A DNA stretch of 64,000 bases. It comes from an uncultured Bacteroidales bacterium (GTDB taxonomy: Bacteria > Bacteroidota > Bacteroidia > Bacteroidales > F082). Made by a program: the position numbers and the translations under genes. The stretch spans positions 124,001 through 188,000 of the forward strand of contig CAJOHD010000004.1 in the NCBI GenBank assembly GCA_905234275.1, read 5' to 3'. Below, piece after piece: positions 14,555 through 24,726 of the stretch; the first letter of the stretch is position 1; each line of letters opens with the position of its first letter. The notes under the pieces were generated by a model, which saw only the letters and a program-made list of their open reading frames with translations, was not told the origin of the DNA and did not search any database.

Positions 14555-15412
14555 ATGAATTACCTCGAAATTAACCACGTATCTAAAACCTATGGAACAA
14601 AGAAGGTGCTCAACGACATCTCCATCAAGGTACCGGAAAAAAGCATCTACGGTCTTTTGGGACCAAATGGAGCCGGCAAAACAACTCTCATCCGAATTCT
14701 CAACCAGATAACGATGCCCGACTCCGGAGAAGTGTTGTTAAACGGCAAGCCATTGCAACCAAGCGATATTGCTAACATCGGCTATCTCCCTGAAGAACGC
14801 GGACTTTACAAAAAGATGAAAGTCGGCGAGCAGGCGATCTATCTCGCTCAACTCAAAGGCATGAACAAAAAAGAGGCCGACAAACGCCTACGTCATTGGT
14901 TCATGAAGTTCGGCATCGCGAGCTGGTGGGACAAAAAGGTGGAGGAACTCAGCAAAGGTATGCAGCAGAAGGTGCAGTTCATCGTCACCGTCATCCACGA
15001 GCCTAAGCTTCTCATCTTCGACGAGCCGTTCTCAGGTTTCGACCCAATCAACGTCAACCTGTTGAAACACGAGATTCTGGAGCTGCGCGACAAAGGCGCA
15101 ACCATCCTATTCTCAACGCATAACATGGCTTCAGTAGAGGAACTCTGCGACAATATCATGCTTATTAATAAAGGTGAGAAGATTCTCGAAGGCAAAGTTT
15201 ACGACATAAAGCAACAGTACAAAAACCATTCCTACGATGTCGTTTACAGACCTAATGACGGAAGCGAAGAGACGCATCTCACAGTAAACACGACCAACCC
15301 TAACGAACTGATTCGCGACATAATCAGCAAAGGCGAACTCGTGTCATTTAATGAAATATTACCATCGATGAACGACATCTTCATCAACCTTGTTTCATCG
15401 TCTAACCAATAA
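14555..15412 (+). CDS. ABC transporter ATP-binding protein (NatA-like)
   Basis: 285 residues. Walker A GPNGAGKTT (around residues 36-44), Q-loop region LPEERGLYKKMKV, signature LSKGMQQKVQ (around 135-144), Walker B LLIFDEPFSGFDP (around 156-168) and H-loop STHNM. The C-terminal extension (residues 210-285) is the regulatory/ABCA-type tail seen in Na+ or drug exporters. It is paired with the permease 12 bp downstream. In Bacteroidota this gene pair commonly follows dnaJ. The substrate is not known; NatAB-type Na+ export is one possibility. Confidence 0.88.
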   Translation: MNYLEINHVSKTYGTKKVLNDISIKVPEKSIYGLLGPNGAGKTTLIRILNQITMPDSGEVLLNGKPLQPSDIANIGYLPEERGLYKKMKVGEQAIYLAQLKGMNKKEADKRLRHWFMKFGIASWWDKKVEELSKGMQQKVQFIVTVIHEPKLLIFDEPFSGFDPINVNLLKHEILELRDKGATILFSTHNMASVEELCDNIMLINKGEKILEGKVYDIKQQYKNHSYDVVYRPNDGSEETHLTVNTTNPNELIRDIISKGELVSFNEILPSMNDIFINLVSSSNQ

Positions 15413-15424
15413 AATCAACGACTT

Positions 15425-16735
15425 ATGAAAATCGGCATTATTATTGAAAGAGAATATCTGACCCGCGTGAAGAAGCGTTCATTCCTACTCATAACCTTCC
15501 TCGCGCCTTTGTTTTTTGCAGCTTTGATGTTTCTTCCAGCCATCCTGATGGAAAATTCAGAAAAATTCGATGAAAAGAGAAACATTGCAGTGTGCGACGA
15601 GTCGGGAATGTTTGTCGGGAAGATCGACAACACTGAGGTCAACACCTTTATTTATATAGACAACAATATTGACGATGCTAAGCAACTCGTCAAGGACGGC
15701 GTTTATGATGGTGTGGTCTATATACCAGCCACATCGCTGAGTGTACCAACAAACGCTGAGGTTTACAGCATGAAACAGCTCCCGATGTCGCTCACCTCGC
15801 ACATCAGGTCATCGATGAAGCAAGTCGTTGAGCATCAGAAGCTTCTTGCATCAGGAATCGACCCTGCTATTGTGAAAGCATCGGCAACGACCATCAACCT
15901 GCAGTCGATAAAGATGGACGAGAAAGACGGTGAGCAGAAGAGTTTCAGCGAGTTTGAGTTCATACTTGGTCTTTTCCTCGCAATCATCATATATTTCGTG
16001 ATATTCATCTTCGGAGCACAGGTTATGCGTGGTGTCATTGAGGAAAAAACAAACCGCATCATCGAGGTGATTGTCAGCTCCGTCAAGCCTTTCGAGCTCA
16101 TGATGGGAAAGATCATCGGCATCGCTTTGGTCGGACTGACACAGTTCCTGCTTTGGGGTGTGCTGACGTTGGCAATTACAGGTGTAGCATCGGCGTTCCT
16201 GCCCACTCAAGATGTGTTCTCAGCCGGCACCGTGATGACCGAACAGATCACCGAAGCTACAGCAACAGCTAACGATTCAGGCATGCTGACCGAGGTTTTC
16301 GAAGTCATTAACTCCATCAATTTCAGAGATATTATTTTGTGCTTCCTCCTCTACTTCGTCGGAGGTTATTTCCTATATTCGGCAATGTTTGCAGCTGTAG
16401 GTGCCGCTGTCGATAACGAGACCGACACTCAGCAGTTTGTAACACCTATTTCCTTGCTTTTGATCATCCCGATGGTATGTTCTTCCATCATCGCTACCGC
16501 TCCCGACAGCTCATTTGCCTTGTGGATGTCGATGATACCGTTCACCTCCCCTGTCGGCATGATGCTCAGAATACCATTCGGCGTGCCAATTTGGCAGATT
16601 GTGGTGTCAGTGGTAGTATTGTACGCCACATTCATCTTGTTCACATGGTTTGCAAGTAAAATCTATCGCACAGGAATCCTCATGTACGGCAAAAAGGTTT
16701 CATGGAAAGAGATAATAAAATGGATAAAATATTAA
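15425..16735 (+). CDS. ABC transporter permease (NatB/ABC-2 type)
   Basis: 436 residues. One N-terminal membrane segment (around residues 20-42, SFLLITFLAPLFFAALMFLPAIL), then a large periplasmic loop of about 140 residues, then five or six membrane segments between residues 175 and 420 (FILGLFLAIIIYFVIFIFGAQVMRGVIEEKTNRIIEVIVSSVKPFELMMGKIIGIALVGLTQFLLWGV). The EEKTNRIIEVIVSSVKP cytoplasmic loop is typical of ABC-2 permeases. It works with the ATPase encoded just upstream. Confidence 0.88.
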   Translation: MKIGIIIEREYLTRVKKRSFLLITFLAPLFFAALMFLPAILMENSEKFDEKRNIAVCDESGMFVGKIDNTEVNTFIYIDNNIDDAKQLVKDGVYDGVVYIPATSLSVPTNAEVYSMKQLPMSLTSHIRSSMKQVVEHQKLLASGIDPAIVKASATTINLQSIKMDEKDGEQKSFSEFEFILGLFLAIIIYFVIFIFGAQVMRGVIEEKTNRIIEVIVSSVKPFELMMGKIIGIALVGLTQFLLWGVLTLAITGVASAFLPTQDVFSAGTVMTEQITEATATANDSGMLTEVFEVINSINFRDIILCFLLYFVGGYFLYSAMFAAVGAAVDNETDTQQFVTPISLLLIIPMVCSSIIATAPDSSFALWMSMIPFTSPVGMMLRIPFGVPIWQIVVSVVVLYATFILFTWFASKIYRTGILMYGKKVSWKEIIKWIKY

Positions 16736-16748
16736 TTAAAAAAATATT

Positions 16749-16778
16749 TTGTCAGCATTGAAAAATGTCGTATCTTTG
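16749..16778 (+). promoter_or_regulatory. Promoter of secDF
   Basis: TTG at 16749-16751, 19-bp spacer, TATCTTTG at 16771-16778. The predicted leader before the ATG at 16852 is about 70 nt and AT-rich. Confidence 0.75.
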
Positions 16779-16851
16779 CACGCTAAAAATTTTAGTAGTT
16801 AATTTTTGAAAATTAATTAAAAAGTTTAATATTATAAAAAATTGATTTACA

Positions 16852-19800
16852 ATGCAAAACAAAGGAGTTATTAAGCTTTTAGCATTATTATTGGCACTTT
16901 TCACCGTGTATCAGTTGTCATTTACGTTCGTGACAAGGCACGTGGAAAGCAAAGCAAAAGCCTATGCTGAAAGTCCGAAGACTGTCGAATTGGCCACAGA
17001 GATGGCTAATGGCGACCAAAACGCTTTTGAGTTCTATCTTGATTCAATCAAGACAGCTAAGGAGACTTATTATCTCGACTCAGTTGGAACAATTAAGATT
17101 TACATGTGGCAAGACTACCGCAAGTGCAAGGAGCAGGAGTTGAACCTCGGCCTTGACCTTAAGGGCGGTATGAACGTTATGATGGAAGTGTCAGTGCCTG
17201 ACATCATCTACGCTCTTTCTGGCAACAGCAACGACGCCACATTCAGAGAAGCCATGCGTATAGCTAGCGAGCAGCACCTCAACAGCCAGAAAGATTTCGT
17301 CGACCTCTTTGGCGAAGCTTATACAAAGCTCGATCCTAACGCACGTCTCGCCTCTATTTTCTTGTATGAATTCAAAGACAAGGGCATCACTGTCAACTCA
17401 ACAAACGACGAGGTGTTGAAGGTCATCAAGGAAGAGACCAGCAGCGCTATCGACCGTTCATATCAGATTTTGAGAACACGTATCGACCGTTTCGGCGTTG
17501 CACAGCCTAACATCCAGAAGTTGGAAGGCTCAGGCCGTATCCTCGTCGAGCTTCCGGGTATCAAAGACCCTAAGCGTGTCCGCAAACTGTTACAGGGAAC
17601 AGCTCAGCTCGAGTTCTGGGAGACATACAAATTCAACGAGATTTACCAGTATCTCGACGAAGCCAACGCTCATATCGCAGAGTTGGAAAAGACTGTAAAA
17701 CCTGAAGAAGTTGAAGCAGAAGAAGAAAGCGACGTCGCTCTTCTCAACCAGATGTCAGCTGAAGACTCACTGAAGAAAGCTCAGGAGAAGGCACGTGAGA
17801 CATTCATGGAAAACAACCCATTGTATGTTGTCCTTACCCCATCATACTACCAGAACAACGCCGGCCAGATGGTTCCTGCCGAGACAGCACGCGTAGGTAT
17901 GGCTATGGTGAAAGATACAGCCAACATCAACAGAATGTTGAAGCTCTGCACCTCAATCTTCCCACGTAACCTCAAGTTCGCTTGGTGCGTGAAGCCAAAC
18001 ATTGTCAACGGTAATGTCGAATACATCGACCTCGTTGCTTTGAAAGCTAACCGCGACAACAAATGCGCTCTCGGTGGTGAAGTCATCACAGAGGCTCGTC
18101 AGGACTACGACCAGAACGGTCGCGTCGAGGTGTCACTCAACATGAACTCAGAAGGCGCAAAGGCATGGAAACGTTTGACAGGCGACAACATCGGCCGTCA
18201 GATTGCTATCGTGCTTGATAACTACGTCTATTCATATCCTGTCGTCAACGACGAGATTCCGGGCGGTCGCTCACAGATCTCTGGTGGTGACATGACAGTT
18301 GAAGAGGCTCAGGACTTGGCCAACATCCTCAAAGCAGGTAAGTTGCCAGCTCCAGCACGTATCCTCGAAGAGAACGTCGTCGGTCCTTCACTCGGTCAGG
18401 AAGCTATCACATCAGGTTTCTGGTCATTCATCATCGCTTTCTGCTTGGTGCTCATCTACATGATGTTCTTCTACAGCAAAGCAGGTATCGCAGCCGACAT
18501 CGCATTGCTCGTCAACATCCTGATTTTCTTTGGTGTTATCGCATCATTCGGAACAGTGTTGACACTGCCAGGTATCGCCGGTATCGTGTTGACCTTAGGT
18601 ATGGCTGTTGACTCGAACGTTATTATCTTCGAACGTATCAAGGAAGAGATTGCAGCAGGTAAAGGCATCCGCCTCGCAGTGGCTGACGGTTTCAAAGCCG
18701 CTTACTCAGCTATCCTCGACGGTCAGATCACAACCTTCTTGACAGGTTTCATCTTGTTCGAGTTCGGTACAGGTCCTGTTCAGGGCTTCGCAACAACCTT
18801 GATGATCGGTATCTGCACCTCATTGTTCACATCAATCTTCATCACACGTCTCATCCTCGAGCACTGGCTTGACAAAGACAGAGAGATTAAGTTCTCAACC
18901 AATATGACCCGTGACTTCTTGAAGCACACCACATTCGACTTCATCAAGTTCGGTAAGACAGCTTTCATCATTGGTGGTATCATGATCGTCATCAGCTTCG
19001 GTTCATTGGCATTCCGCGGCCTCAACCTCGGCATCGATTTCCAGGGTGGTCGTAACTACGTGGTCCGTTTCGACAAGGAAGTGTCAGTGGTTCAGGTTCG
19101 TGAAGCTTTGGCTAACGTCCCAGAGTTCAAAGACGACGCTCCAGAGGTTAAGACTTACGGTCCAAGCCGTCAGGTGAAGATCACTACTAAGTATGAAATC
19201 AACAGCAACGATCCTGACATCGACGCTAAGATTCAGGGCATGCTCTATACTGGTTTGAAAGACTTCTACAGCAAAGATATGACATACGACCAATTCACAT
19301 CAGACAGCGAGAAGAGCGATATGATGCTCGGTATCATGTCATCACAGAAAGTTGGTCCTACCATCGCTAACGACGTTACACGTAAAGCTGTTTGGGCTGT
19401 CATCATCTCATTGGTGGTCATCTTCATCTACATCGCTATCCGTTTCAAGAGATGGCAGTATGGTGCATCATCAATCGTTGCATTGGCTCACGATACCATC
19501 ATCGTGATTGGTATGTACTCATTGTTCTACAATGTGTTACCATTCTCAATGGAGGTTGACCAGTCGTTCATCGCCGCTGTTTTGACCATCATCGGTTACT
19601 CAATCAACAACACAGTGGTTATCTTCGACCGTATCCGTGAGAACGTGAACCTCTATCCAAAGAGAAGCTGGTATGAAAGAATGAACGACGGTGTCAACAG
19701 CACATTGCTCCGTTCAATCAACACATCAGGTTCAACATTAGTGGTGTTGCTCGCCATCTTCATCTTCGGCGGTGAGACCATCCGTGGATTCGTGTTCGCA

Positions 19801-19929
19801 TTGCTCGTCGGTATCTTCGCAGGTACATTCTCATCATTGTTCATTGCTTCTCCAGTGGCTTACATGTTCTTCAGAGGCAAGAAAGTTGATGCTAAGCTCC
19901 TCGAGACAGCTGACAAGAAGAATAAATAG
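16852..19929 (+). CDS. secDF: Fused protein translocase subunit SecDF
   Basis: Proton-driven accessory of the Sec translocon in the inner membrane. At 1025 residues it carries both SecD and SecF in one chain, as is usual in Bacteroidota. The SecD half begins with a membrane segment, then LGLDLKGGMNVMMEV (around residues 100-114) and the P1 domain, then the GPSLGQEAI motif before a five-helix block containing TLGMAVDSNVIIFERIKEEIAAGKG. The SecF half starts near residue 690 (FRGLNLGIDFQGGRNYVVRF) and ends with AVLTIIGYSINNTVVIFDRIRENVN. An acidic insert (residues 280-310, EEVEAEEESDV) lies in P1. It is monocistronic, with a palindromic terminator. Confidence 0.97.
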   Translation: MQNKGVIKLLALLLALFTVYQLSFTFVTRHVESKAKAYAESPKTVELATEMANGDQNAFEFYLDSIKTAKETYYLDSVGTIKIYMWQDYRKCKEQELNLGLDLKGGMNVMMEVSVPDIIYALSGNSNDATFREAMRIASEQHLNSQKDFVDLFGEAYTKLDPNARLASIFLYEFKDKGITVNSTNDEVLKVIKEETSSAIDRSYQILRTRIDRFGVAQPNIQKLEGSGRILVELPGIKDPKRVRKLLQGTAQLEFWETYKFNEIYQYLDEANAHIAELEKTVKPEEVEAEEESDVALLNQMSAEDSLKKAQEKARETFMENNPLYVVLTPSYYQNNAGQMVPAETARVGMAMVKDTANINRMLKLCTSIFPRNLKFAWCVKPNIVNGNVEYIDLVALKANRDNKCALGGEVITEARQDYDQNGRVEVSLNMNSEGAKAWKRLTGDNIGRQIAIVLDNYVYSYPVVNDEIPGGRSQISGGDMTVEEAQDLANILKAGKLPAPARILEENVVGPSLGQEAITSGFWSFIIAFCLVLIYMMFFYSKAGIAADIALLVNILIFFGVIASFGTVLTLPGIAGIVLTLGMAVDSNVIIFERIKEEIAAGKGIRLAVADGFKAAYSAILDGQITTFLTGFILFEFGTGPVQGFATTLMIGICTSLFTSIFITRLILEHWLDKDREIKFSTNMTRDFLKHTTFDFIKFGKTAFIIGGIMIVISFGSLAFRGLNLGIDFQGGRNYVVRFDKEVSVVQVREALANVPEFKDDAPEVKTYGPSRQVKITTKYEINSNDPDIDAKIQGMLYTGLKDFYSKDMTYDQFTSDSEKSDMMLGIMSSQKVGPTIANDVTRKAVWAVIISLVVIFIYIAIRFKRWQYGASSIVALAHDTIIVIGMYSLFYNVLPFSMEVDQSFIAAVLTIIGYSINNTVVIFDRIRENVNLYPKRSWYERMNDGVNSTLLRSINTSGSTLVVLLAIFIFGGETIRGFVFALLVGIFAGTFSSLFIASPVAYMFFRGKKVDAKLLETADKKNK

Positions 19930-19948
19930 GTAATTAAAATATGATAAT

Positions 19949-19983
19949 GTAGAGACGTGCCATGGCACGTCTCTACGTTTTTT
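19949..19983 (+). terminator. Perfect 28-bp GTAGAGACG-type palindrome acting as terminator
   Basis: Positions 19949-19976 are a perfect palindrome with arms GTAGAGACGTGCCA and its complement, followed by a run of eight T. It is a member of the dispersed palindrome family, here well placed to end secDF transcription. Confidence 0.75.
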
Positions 19984-19997
19984 TTATAAAAAACACC

Positions 19998-20026
19998 TTG
20001 TATTACACAATGATTTTGTATCTTTG
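19998..20026 (+). promoter_or_regulatory. Promoter of the PorE-like gene
   Basis: TTG at 19998-20000, 18-bp spacer, TATCTTTG at 20019-20026, 25 bp before the ATG at 20052. Confidence 0.7.
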
Positions 20027-20051
20027 TTGTTTAATATAGAAAAGGGAAATC

Positions 20052-22475
20052 ATGTCAAAAAAACTGTTATTCATATTATTCGCATTATTACTCGGGGCGG
20101 CGCAACCTCTTGAGGCTCAACGTCGTAGTCCAGCCAAGAGTGCAGACGTGGCGTTTGAGAGAGGACAGTATTTCACTGCCATCGAACGTTACAAAAAAGC
20201 TGCCAAGAGGCTGAAAAAGAAGAAATTCGAGGACGAGCGCATGCGTATAACATACCAGCTTGGAGAATGCTACCGTCTGACGGACAACACAAAACAAGCG
20301 GCCACGCAATATAAACGCGTGCTCAAAAGCGAGTTTCCGAAAAGCACTCCTGTCTTCTATCTGCACTACGGCGACGTGCTGAAACGCAACGAGAAATACG
20401 ACGAGGCTCTGGAGATGTATAACACCTACTCTGAGCTCGTTCCCGACGACCCACGAGGACAACGTGCGGCTGCCGACATCGCGAATATCAAGGAATGGCT
20501 CGAATATCCTTCAAAATATGAGGTAACACGAGTGAAGGCGCTCAACTCAAAAGCATCGGATTTCGGCATCGCTTGGATATCAAACAGTTACAACGACGTC
20601 ATCTTCACATCAACTCGTGAAGGCGGTGTTGCTAAAGAAAAAGACGGCATCACCGGACAGCATTTTTCCGATTTCTACTATTCACGACAGGATAAAAAAG
20701 GTGTTTGGGACAAGCCGGAACTCGTCGACGAGGAAGGCGGCATCAACAGCAAAGGAAGCGAAGGAATGCCATTCTTCACCAAATCGTTCTCAGATGTGTA
20801 CTACACACGTTGCCCTAACGACAAAAAACGTCAGTCAGGATGCCAGATCATGAAGTCGAAACGTACAGGTACCTCTTTCGCAGAAGGCGCTGTCGTTGAG
20901 ATTGCAGGCATCGATTCTATTGACGTTGTTGGTCACCCGACCTTGAATGCCGACGAGAGCATCATGTATTTCGCAGCCGACCGTAAAGGTGGCTTCGGTG
21001 GAAAAGACATCTGGATGACTATGAAAGGCGACGACGGTAAGTTCGCTCGTCCGTTTAACCTCGGCGAGGTGATAAACACACAGGGCGACGAGATGTTCCC
21101 GTTCCTGCGTAACGACACAACGCTCTATTTCGCATCCGACGGTCACGGTGGAATGGGCGGTCTGGATATCTTCGTGACTACGATAGACTCATTAGGTAAC
21201 TGGTCGGAACCGGTTAACCTGAAATCGCCAATCAACTCTATTGGCAACGATTTCGGTATTGTGTTCCATCCTACTGAGGAACGCGGTTTCTTCGCATCAA
21301 ACAGAGGCAGCCGCAACGGTATGGACGACGATATCTATTATTTCATGGAGCCTCCTATCCTATTGACTGTCAACGGAACAATCAAAAACGTGAACAGCCT
21401 CCAGTATGTAGGAGGAGCCAATGTGAGCATCGTTGGAACAGACGGCACAAGAGCATCCACTTTGTCGAGCAACAGTGGTGCATTCCAGTTTAACGAAGGA
21501 GTGCTCACTGTAGGCAACATCTACGTACTCACAATAGAAAAAGACAACTTCTTCACACTGACCGACACCATCAACACTGTGGGACTCGAGTTCAGTCGCG
21601 ATTTCACTCCAAGTTACGAAATCGCCATGATTCCTACAGGCACCGTCGTCCTTCCGGAGATTCAATATGAACTCGGCAAATGGGACCTCCAGCCGCAGTT
21701 TGAAGATTCGTTGCAAGGACTCATCGAGATATTGCAGGTCAACCCGCACATCACAGTGGAACTCGGATCACACACTGATAACCGCGGCTCTGAAGCGAGT
21801 AACGATATCTTGTCACAAAAACGTGCACAAGCAGTTTGCGACTACTTGGTTATCAGAGGTATCGACCCTATGCGACTAACAGCTAAAGGCTATGGTGAAC
21901 GCGTCCCGAGAACCGTCAACGGAGTGAAACTCACTGAAGATTATATCAACAAGCTGCCTACAGAAGCAGAGAAAGAACGCGCCCACCAGCTCAACCGTCG
22001 TACCGAGTTCAAGGTGCTGAGCAGAGACTTCCAGCCACGTGAGGAAATCAGCGACGAACAGATGGCTAAAATCAACCTCAATCCTGAGGACAACAAAGTC
22101 GGGTTCACTCAAAACAAACAAGGATATTTCCAGTTTAAGAGCTACGTCAACGCTTACACCGAGACCATTACTTACGACCGCGACTCCGACTTCTGCGTGT
22201 CGCAAAGCAAAGTGATGGAGTTGCTTAACGACGGCGTTATCACCAAAGACGACTTCATTGGCGACAATGTCGAAAAGATCATCTCCGCAGGCAAGGTTAA
22301 AGACCGTGCGCAGTTCACTATCAAAGAGATGCGTATTGCCGACAAGACTGTAGAAAACATCGAGGTGACAGTGGTCAACAGTCAGAAATACGACTGGGTG
22401 ATGGGCCAAAAAGCTCTGAAACAATTCGGAAGCTTTGAATTTAACACAGACGAACATAAATTGATTTTCAAATAA
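20052..22475 (+). CDS. PorE-like OmpA-family protein with PD40 repeats and a C-terminal retropepsin-like domain
   Basis: 807 residues. Signal peptide (MSKKLLFILFALLLGAAQPLEA) without a lipobox Cys. TPR region (around 30-150), PD40/WD40-like propeller (around 165-435, repeated PTLNADESIMYFAADRKGGFGGKDIW units), a carboxypeptidase-regulatory-like beta domain (around 440-525), and an OmpA peptidoglycan-binding domain (around 545-665, VELGSHTDNRGSEASNDILSQKRAQAV). This TPR-propeller-CRD-OmpA order is that of PorE, a periplasmic T9SS component. Residues 690-807 look like a clan AA aspartic protease domain, but the expected DTG triad reads DSD (YDRDSDFCVSQS), so it is probably inactive. The GQKALKQFGSFEFN end fits that family. 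purM follows 1 bp later. Confidence 0.75.
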   Translation: MSKKLLFILFALLLGAAQPLEAQRRSPAKSADVAFERGQYFTAIERYKKAAKRLKKKKFEDERMRITYQLGECYRLTDNTKQAATQYKRVLKSEFPKSTPVFYLHYGDVLKRNEKYDEALEMYNTYSELVPDDPRGQRAAADIANIKEWLEYPSKYEVTRVKALNSKASDFGIAWISNSYNDVIFTSTREGGVAKEKDGITGQHFSDFYYSRQDKKGVWDKPELVDEEGGINSKGSEGMPFFTKSFSDVYYTRCPNDKKRQSGCQIMKSKRTGTSFAEGAVVEIAGIDSIDVVGHPTLNADESIMYFAADRKGGFGGKDIWMTMKGDDGKFARPFNLGEVINTQGDEMFPFLRNDTTLYFASDGHGGMGGLDIFVTTIDSLGNWSEPVNLKSPINSIGNDFGIVFHPTEERGFFASNRGSRNGMDDDIYYFMEPPILLTVNGTIKNVNSLQYVGGANVSIVGTDGTRASTLSSNSGAFQFNEGVLTVGNIYVLTIEKDNFFTLTDTINTVGLEFSRDFTPSYEIAMIPTGTVVLPEIQYELGKWDLQPQFEDSLQGLIEILQVNPHITVELGSHTDNRGSEASNDILSQKRAQAVCDYLVIRGIDPMRLTAKGYGERVPRTVNGVKLTEDYINKLPTEAEKERAHQLNRRTEFKVLSRDFQPREEISDEQMAKINLNPEDNKVGFTQNKQGYFQFKSYVNAYTETITYDRDSDFCVSQSKVMELLNDGVITKDDFIGDNVEKIISAGKVKDRAQFTIKEMRIADKTVENIEVTVVNSQKYDWVMGQKALKQFGSFEFNTDEHKLIFK

Positions 22476-22476
22476 G

Positions 22477-23643
22477 ATGCCAGTAGAAAAACGTTATCAG
22501 CTGCGAGGCGTTTCCGCAGAGAAGGAAGACATCCACAACGCCATCAAGAATCTTGACAAAGGCTTGTATCCCAACGCTTTTTGCAAGATAATACCTGATA
22601 TTTTGGGTGGTGATGATGAATATTGCAACATCATGCATGCCGACGGTGCAGGTACTAAGTCATCGTTAGCATATCTTTATTGGAAAGAGACAGGCGATCT
22701 GTCAGTATGGGCAGGCATTGCTCAGGATGCAGTCGTCATGAACACCGACGACCTGATGTGCGTGGGCGCAACAGATAAGATGCTCCTCTCTTCCACTATC
22801 GGACGCAACAAGAACCTCATCCCGGGCGAGGTGATCTCTGCTATCATCAACGGAACCGAGGATTTTCTTGCGAAGTTGCGTTCATTGGGCGTAGGTATTT
22901 ACCTCACAGGAGGCGAGACAGCCGACGTTGGCGACTTAGTGAGAACAGTTATCGTCGACAGCACCGTCACCACACGTATGAAACGCTCGGAAGTGATTGA
23001 AAATCATATCCAACCAGGCGATGTCATCGTTGGTTTCGCATCATACGGACAGGCCACATACGAAGACAAATATAACGGCGGTATGGGCTCAAACGGCTTG
23101 ACATCAGCACGTCACGATGTGCTGGGTCACTATCTGGCAGAGAAATACAAAGAGAGCTACGATCACTCGATTCCTGAGGAGCTCGTCTACTCTGGCAATC
23201 ACACACTTACTGAGCCTACTAAGGTTCCGGGAGTCGATGTCGGAAAACTCGTCCTCGCCCCTACCCGCACATATCTCCCAATGATGGTACCGATTTTGGC
23301 AAACCTCAGAGGCCACATCAACGGAATAATCCACTGCAGCGGCGGCGCACAGACAAAAGTGACACATTTCATTGATAAGTTACACATTATCAAGGATAAC
23401 ATGATCGAGCTGCCACCATTGTTCGAGATGATTCAGGAGTCGTCAGGCACCGACTGGCAAGAGATGTACAAGGTGTTTAACATGGGCTCACGTCTTGAGA
23501 TCTACACCGACGAGAAATCGGCTGAAGAGATGATTAAGATTGCCAACTCATTCAACATCAAGGCACAGATCATCGGACACGTGGAAAAATCTGACAGAAA
23601 ACAGCTCACAATCAAGAGTAAATACGGAATTTTTGAATACTAA
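22477..23643 (+). CDS. purM: Phosphoribosylformylglycinamidine cyclo-ligase (AIR synthetase)
   Basis: Fifth step of de novo purine synthesis: FGAM plus ATP gives AIR. 388 residues. The PurM-type ATP-binding half shows HADGAGTKSSLAYLYWKETGD (around residues 55-75), DAVVMNTDDLMCVGA (around 83-97), and the conserved TGGETADVGD (around 145-154). The C-terminal half has VGFASYGQATYEDKYNGGMGSNGLTSARH and LRGHINGIIHCSGGAQTKVTHF. The Bacteroidota form is longer than the roughly 345 residues of E. coli PurM. It is sandwiched tightly between the PorE-like gene and prfA, so the three form one transcript. Confidence 0.93.
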   Translation: MPVEKRYQLRGVSAEKEDIHNAIKNLDKGLYPNAFCKIIPDILGGDDEYCNIMHADGAGTKSSLAYLYWKETGDLSVWAGIAQDAVVMNTDDLMCVGATDKMLLSSTIGRNKNLIPGEVISAIINGTEDFLAKLRSLGVGIYLTGGETADVGDLVRTVIVDSTVTTRMKRSEVIENHIQPGDVIVGFASYGQATYEDKYNGGMGSNGLTSARHDVLGHYLAEKYKESYDHSIPEELVYSGNHTLTEPTKVPGVDVGKLVLAPTRTYLPMMVPILANLRGHINGIIHCSGGAQTKVTHFIDKLHIIKDNMIELPPLFEMIQESSGTDWQEMYKVFNMGSRLEIYTDEKSAEEMIKIANSFNIKAQIIGHVEKSDRKQLTIKSKYGIFEY

Positions 23644-24725
23644 TGGAAATAATTGACAAATTAGAAGCGATTAAAGAACGCTGGGAAGCGCTGCGTGAGC
23701 AGCTCAACGACCCGGAACTGATGAACGACATGAAGCGTTACGTCAAGGTGAACAAGGACTACAAAGACCTTGAGCCTGTGATAGAAGCGTTCAACCAATA
23801 CAAGACATATCTCGCAAATATCAGCGAAGCAAAGGAATTGCTGAAGACCGAGAAAGACGAGGACATGCGTGAGATGGCGCAGGAAGAACTCGACGAGGCT
23901 ACTGAAAAAGTGGCTAAACTCGAGGAAGACATCCGCCTCATGCTCATCCCTAAAGACCCTACCGACGGCAAGAACGCCGTGATGGAAATACGTGCTGGTA
24001 CTGGTGGCGACGAAGCTGCTATCTTCGCAGGCGACCTCTACAGGATGTATCTCAAATTCTGTGAAGCGAAAAACTGGAAGGTCGAGACCGTCGATGCCAA
24101 TGAGGGCACAGCCGGCGGTTTTAAGGAGATAGTGTTCAACGTCATCGGCGACGGAGCCTACGGCATCCTGAAGTTCGAGTCGGGAGTGCATCGTGTGCAG
24201 CGTGTTCCGAAGACCGAGACACAGGGACGTATCCACACATCGGCAGCATCGGTGGTGGTGCTTCCGGAAGCCGAGGAATTCGACGTGGAACTGCTCGATA
24301 AAGATATCAAGAAAGAGGTTTATTGCGCCGCTTCAGGACCTGGTGGACAGTGCGTCAACACTACATATAGCGCTGTGCGTCTCACCCACATCCCTACCGG
24401 CGTGGTGGTGAGCTGCATCGACGAACGCTCGCAGGCCAAGAACATGGCGAAGGCTATGAAAATCTTGAGAACTCGTATCTACGAGGCTGAATACAACAAA
24501 TACATGGAGGAAGTCTGCTCGAAACGTAAGACCATGGTTTCTACCGGCGACCGCTCAGCAAAGATCCGCACCTACAACTACCCACAGGGCCGCGTCACCG
24601 ACCACCGCATCGGGTTCACCGTGTATAATCTGACATCAGTGATGGATGGCGATTTGACAGCATTTATCGAAAACCTGCAGATGGCAGAAAACGCTGAACG
24701 TCTCAAAGAAGGGCTTGAAGAATAG
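23643..24725 (+). CDS. prfA: Peptide chain release factor 1
   Basis: Reads UAA and UAG stop codons and triggers peptidyl-tRNA hydrolysis. 360 residues, the standard RF1 length. The GGQ catalytic loop is [18 protein letters not shown] (around residues 229-246). The preceding segment [25 protein letters not shown] includes the PxT-type anticodon-like region. The C-terminus [28 protein letters not shown] is typical. The start overlaps the purM stop as TAATG, so translation is probably coupled. No internal frameshift site was noted (that device belongs to prfB). Confidence 0.96.
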   Translation: MEIIDKLEAIKERWEALREQLNDPELMNDMKRYVKVNKDYKDLEPVIEAFNQYKTYLANISEAKELLKTEKDEDMREMAQEELDEATEKVAKLEEDIRLMLIPKDPTDGKNAVMEIRAGTGGDEAAIFAGDLYRMYLKFCEAKNWKVETVDANEGTAGGFKEIVFNVIGDGAYGILKFESGVHRVQRVPKTETQGRIHTSAASVVVLPEAEEFDVELLDKDIKKEVYCAASGPGGQCVNTTYSAVRLTHIPTGVVVSCIDERSQAKNMAKAMKILRTRIYEAEYNKYMEEVCSKRKTMVSTGDRSAKIRTYNYPQGRVTDHRIGFTVYNLTSVMDGDLTAFIENLQMAENAERLKEGLEE

Positions 24726-24726
24726 T

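Noticed and set aside
21876..22457. 193-residue minus-strand frame inside the PorE-like gene
   Set aside because: Composition is Val/Phe/His-rich as expected for an antisense shadow, with no recognisable domain.
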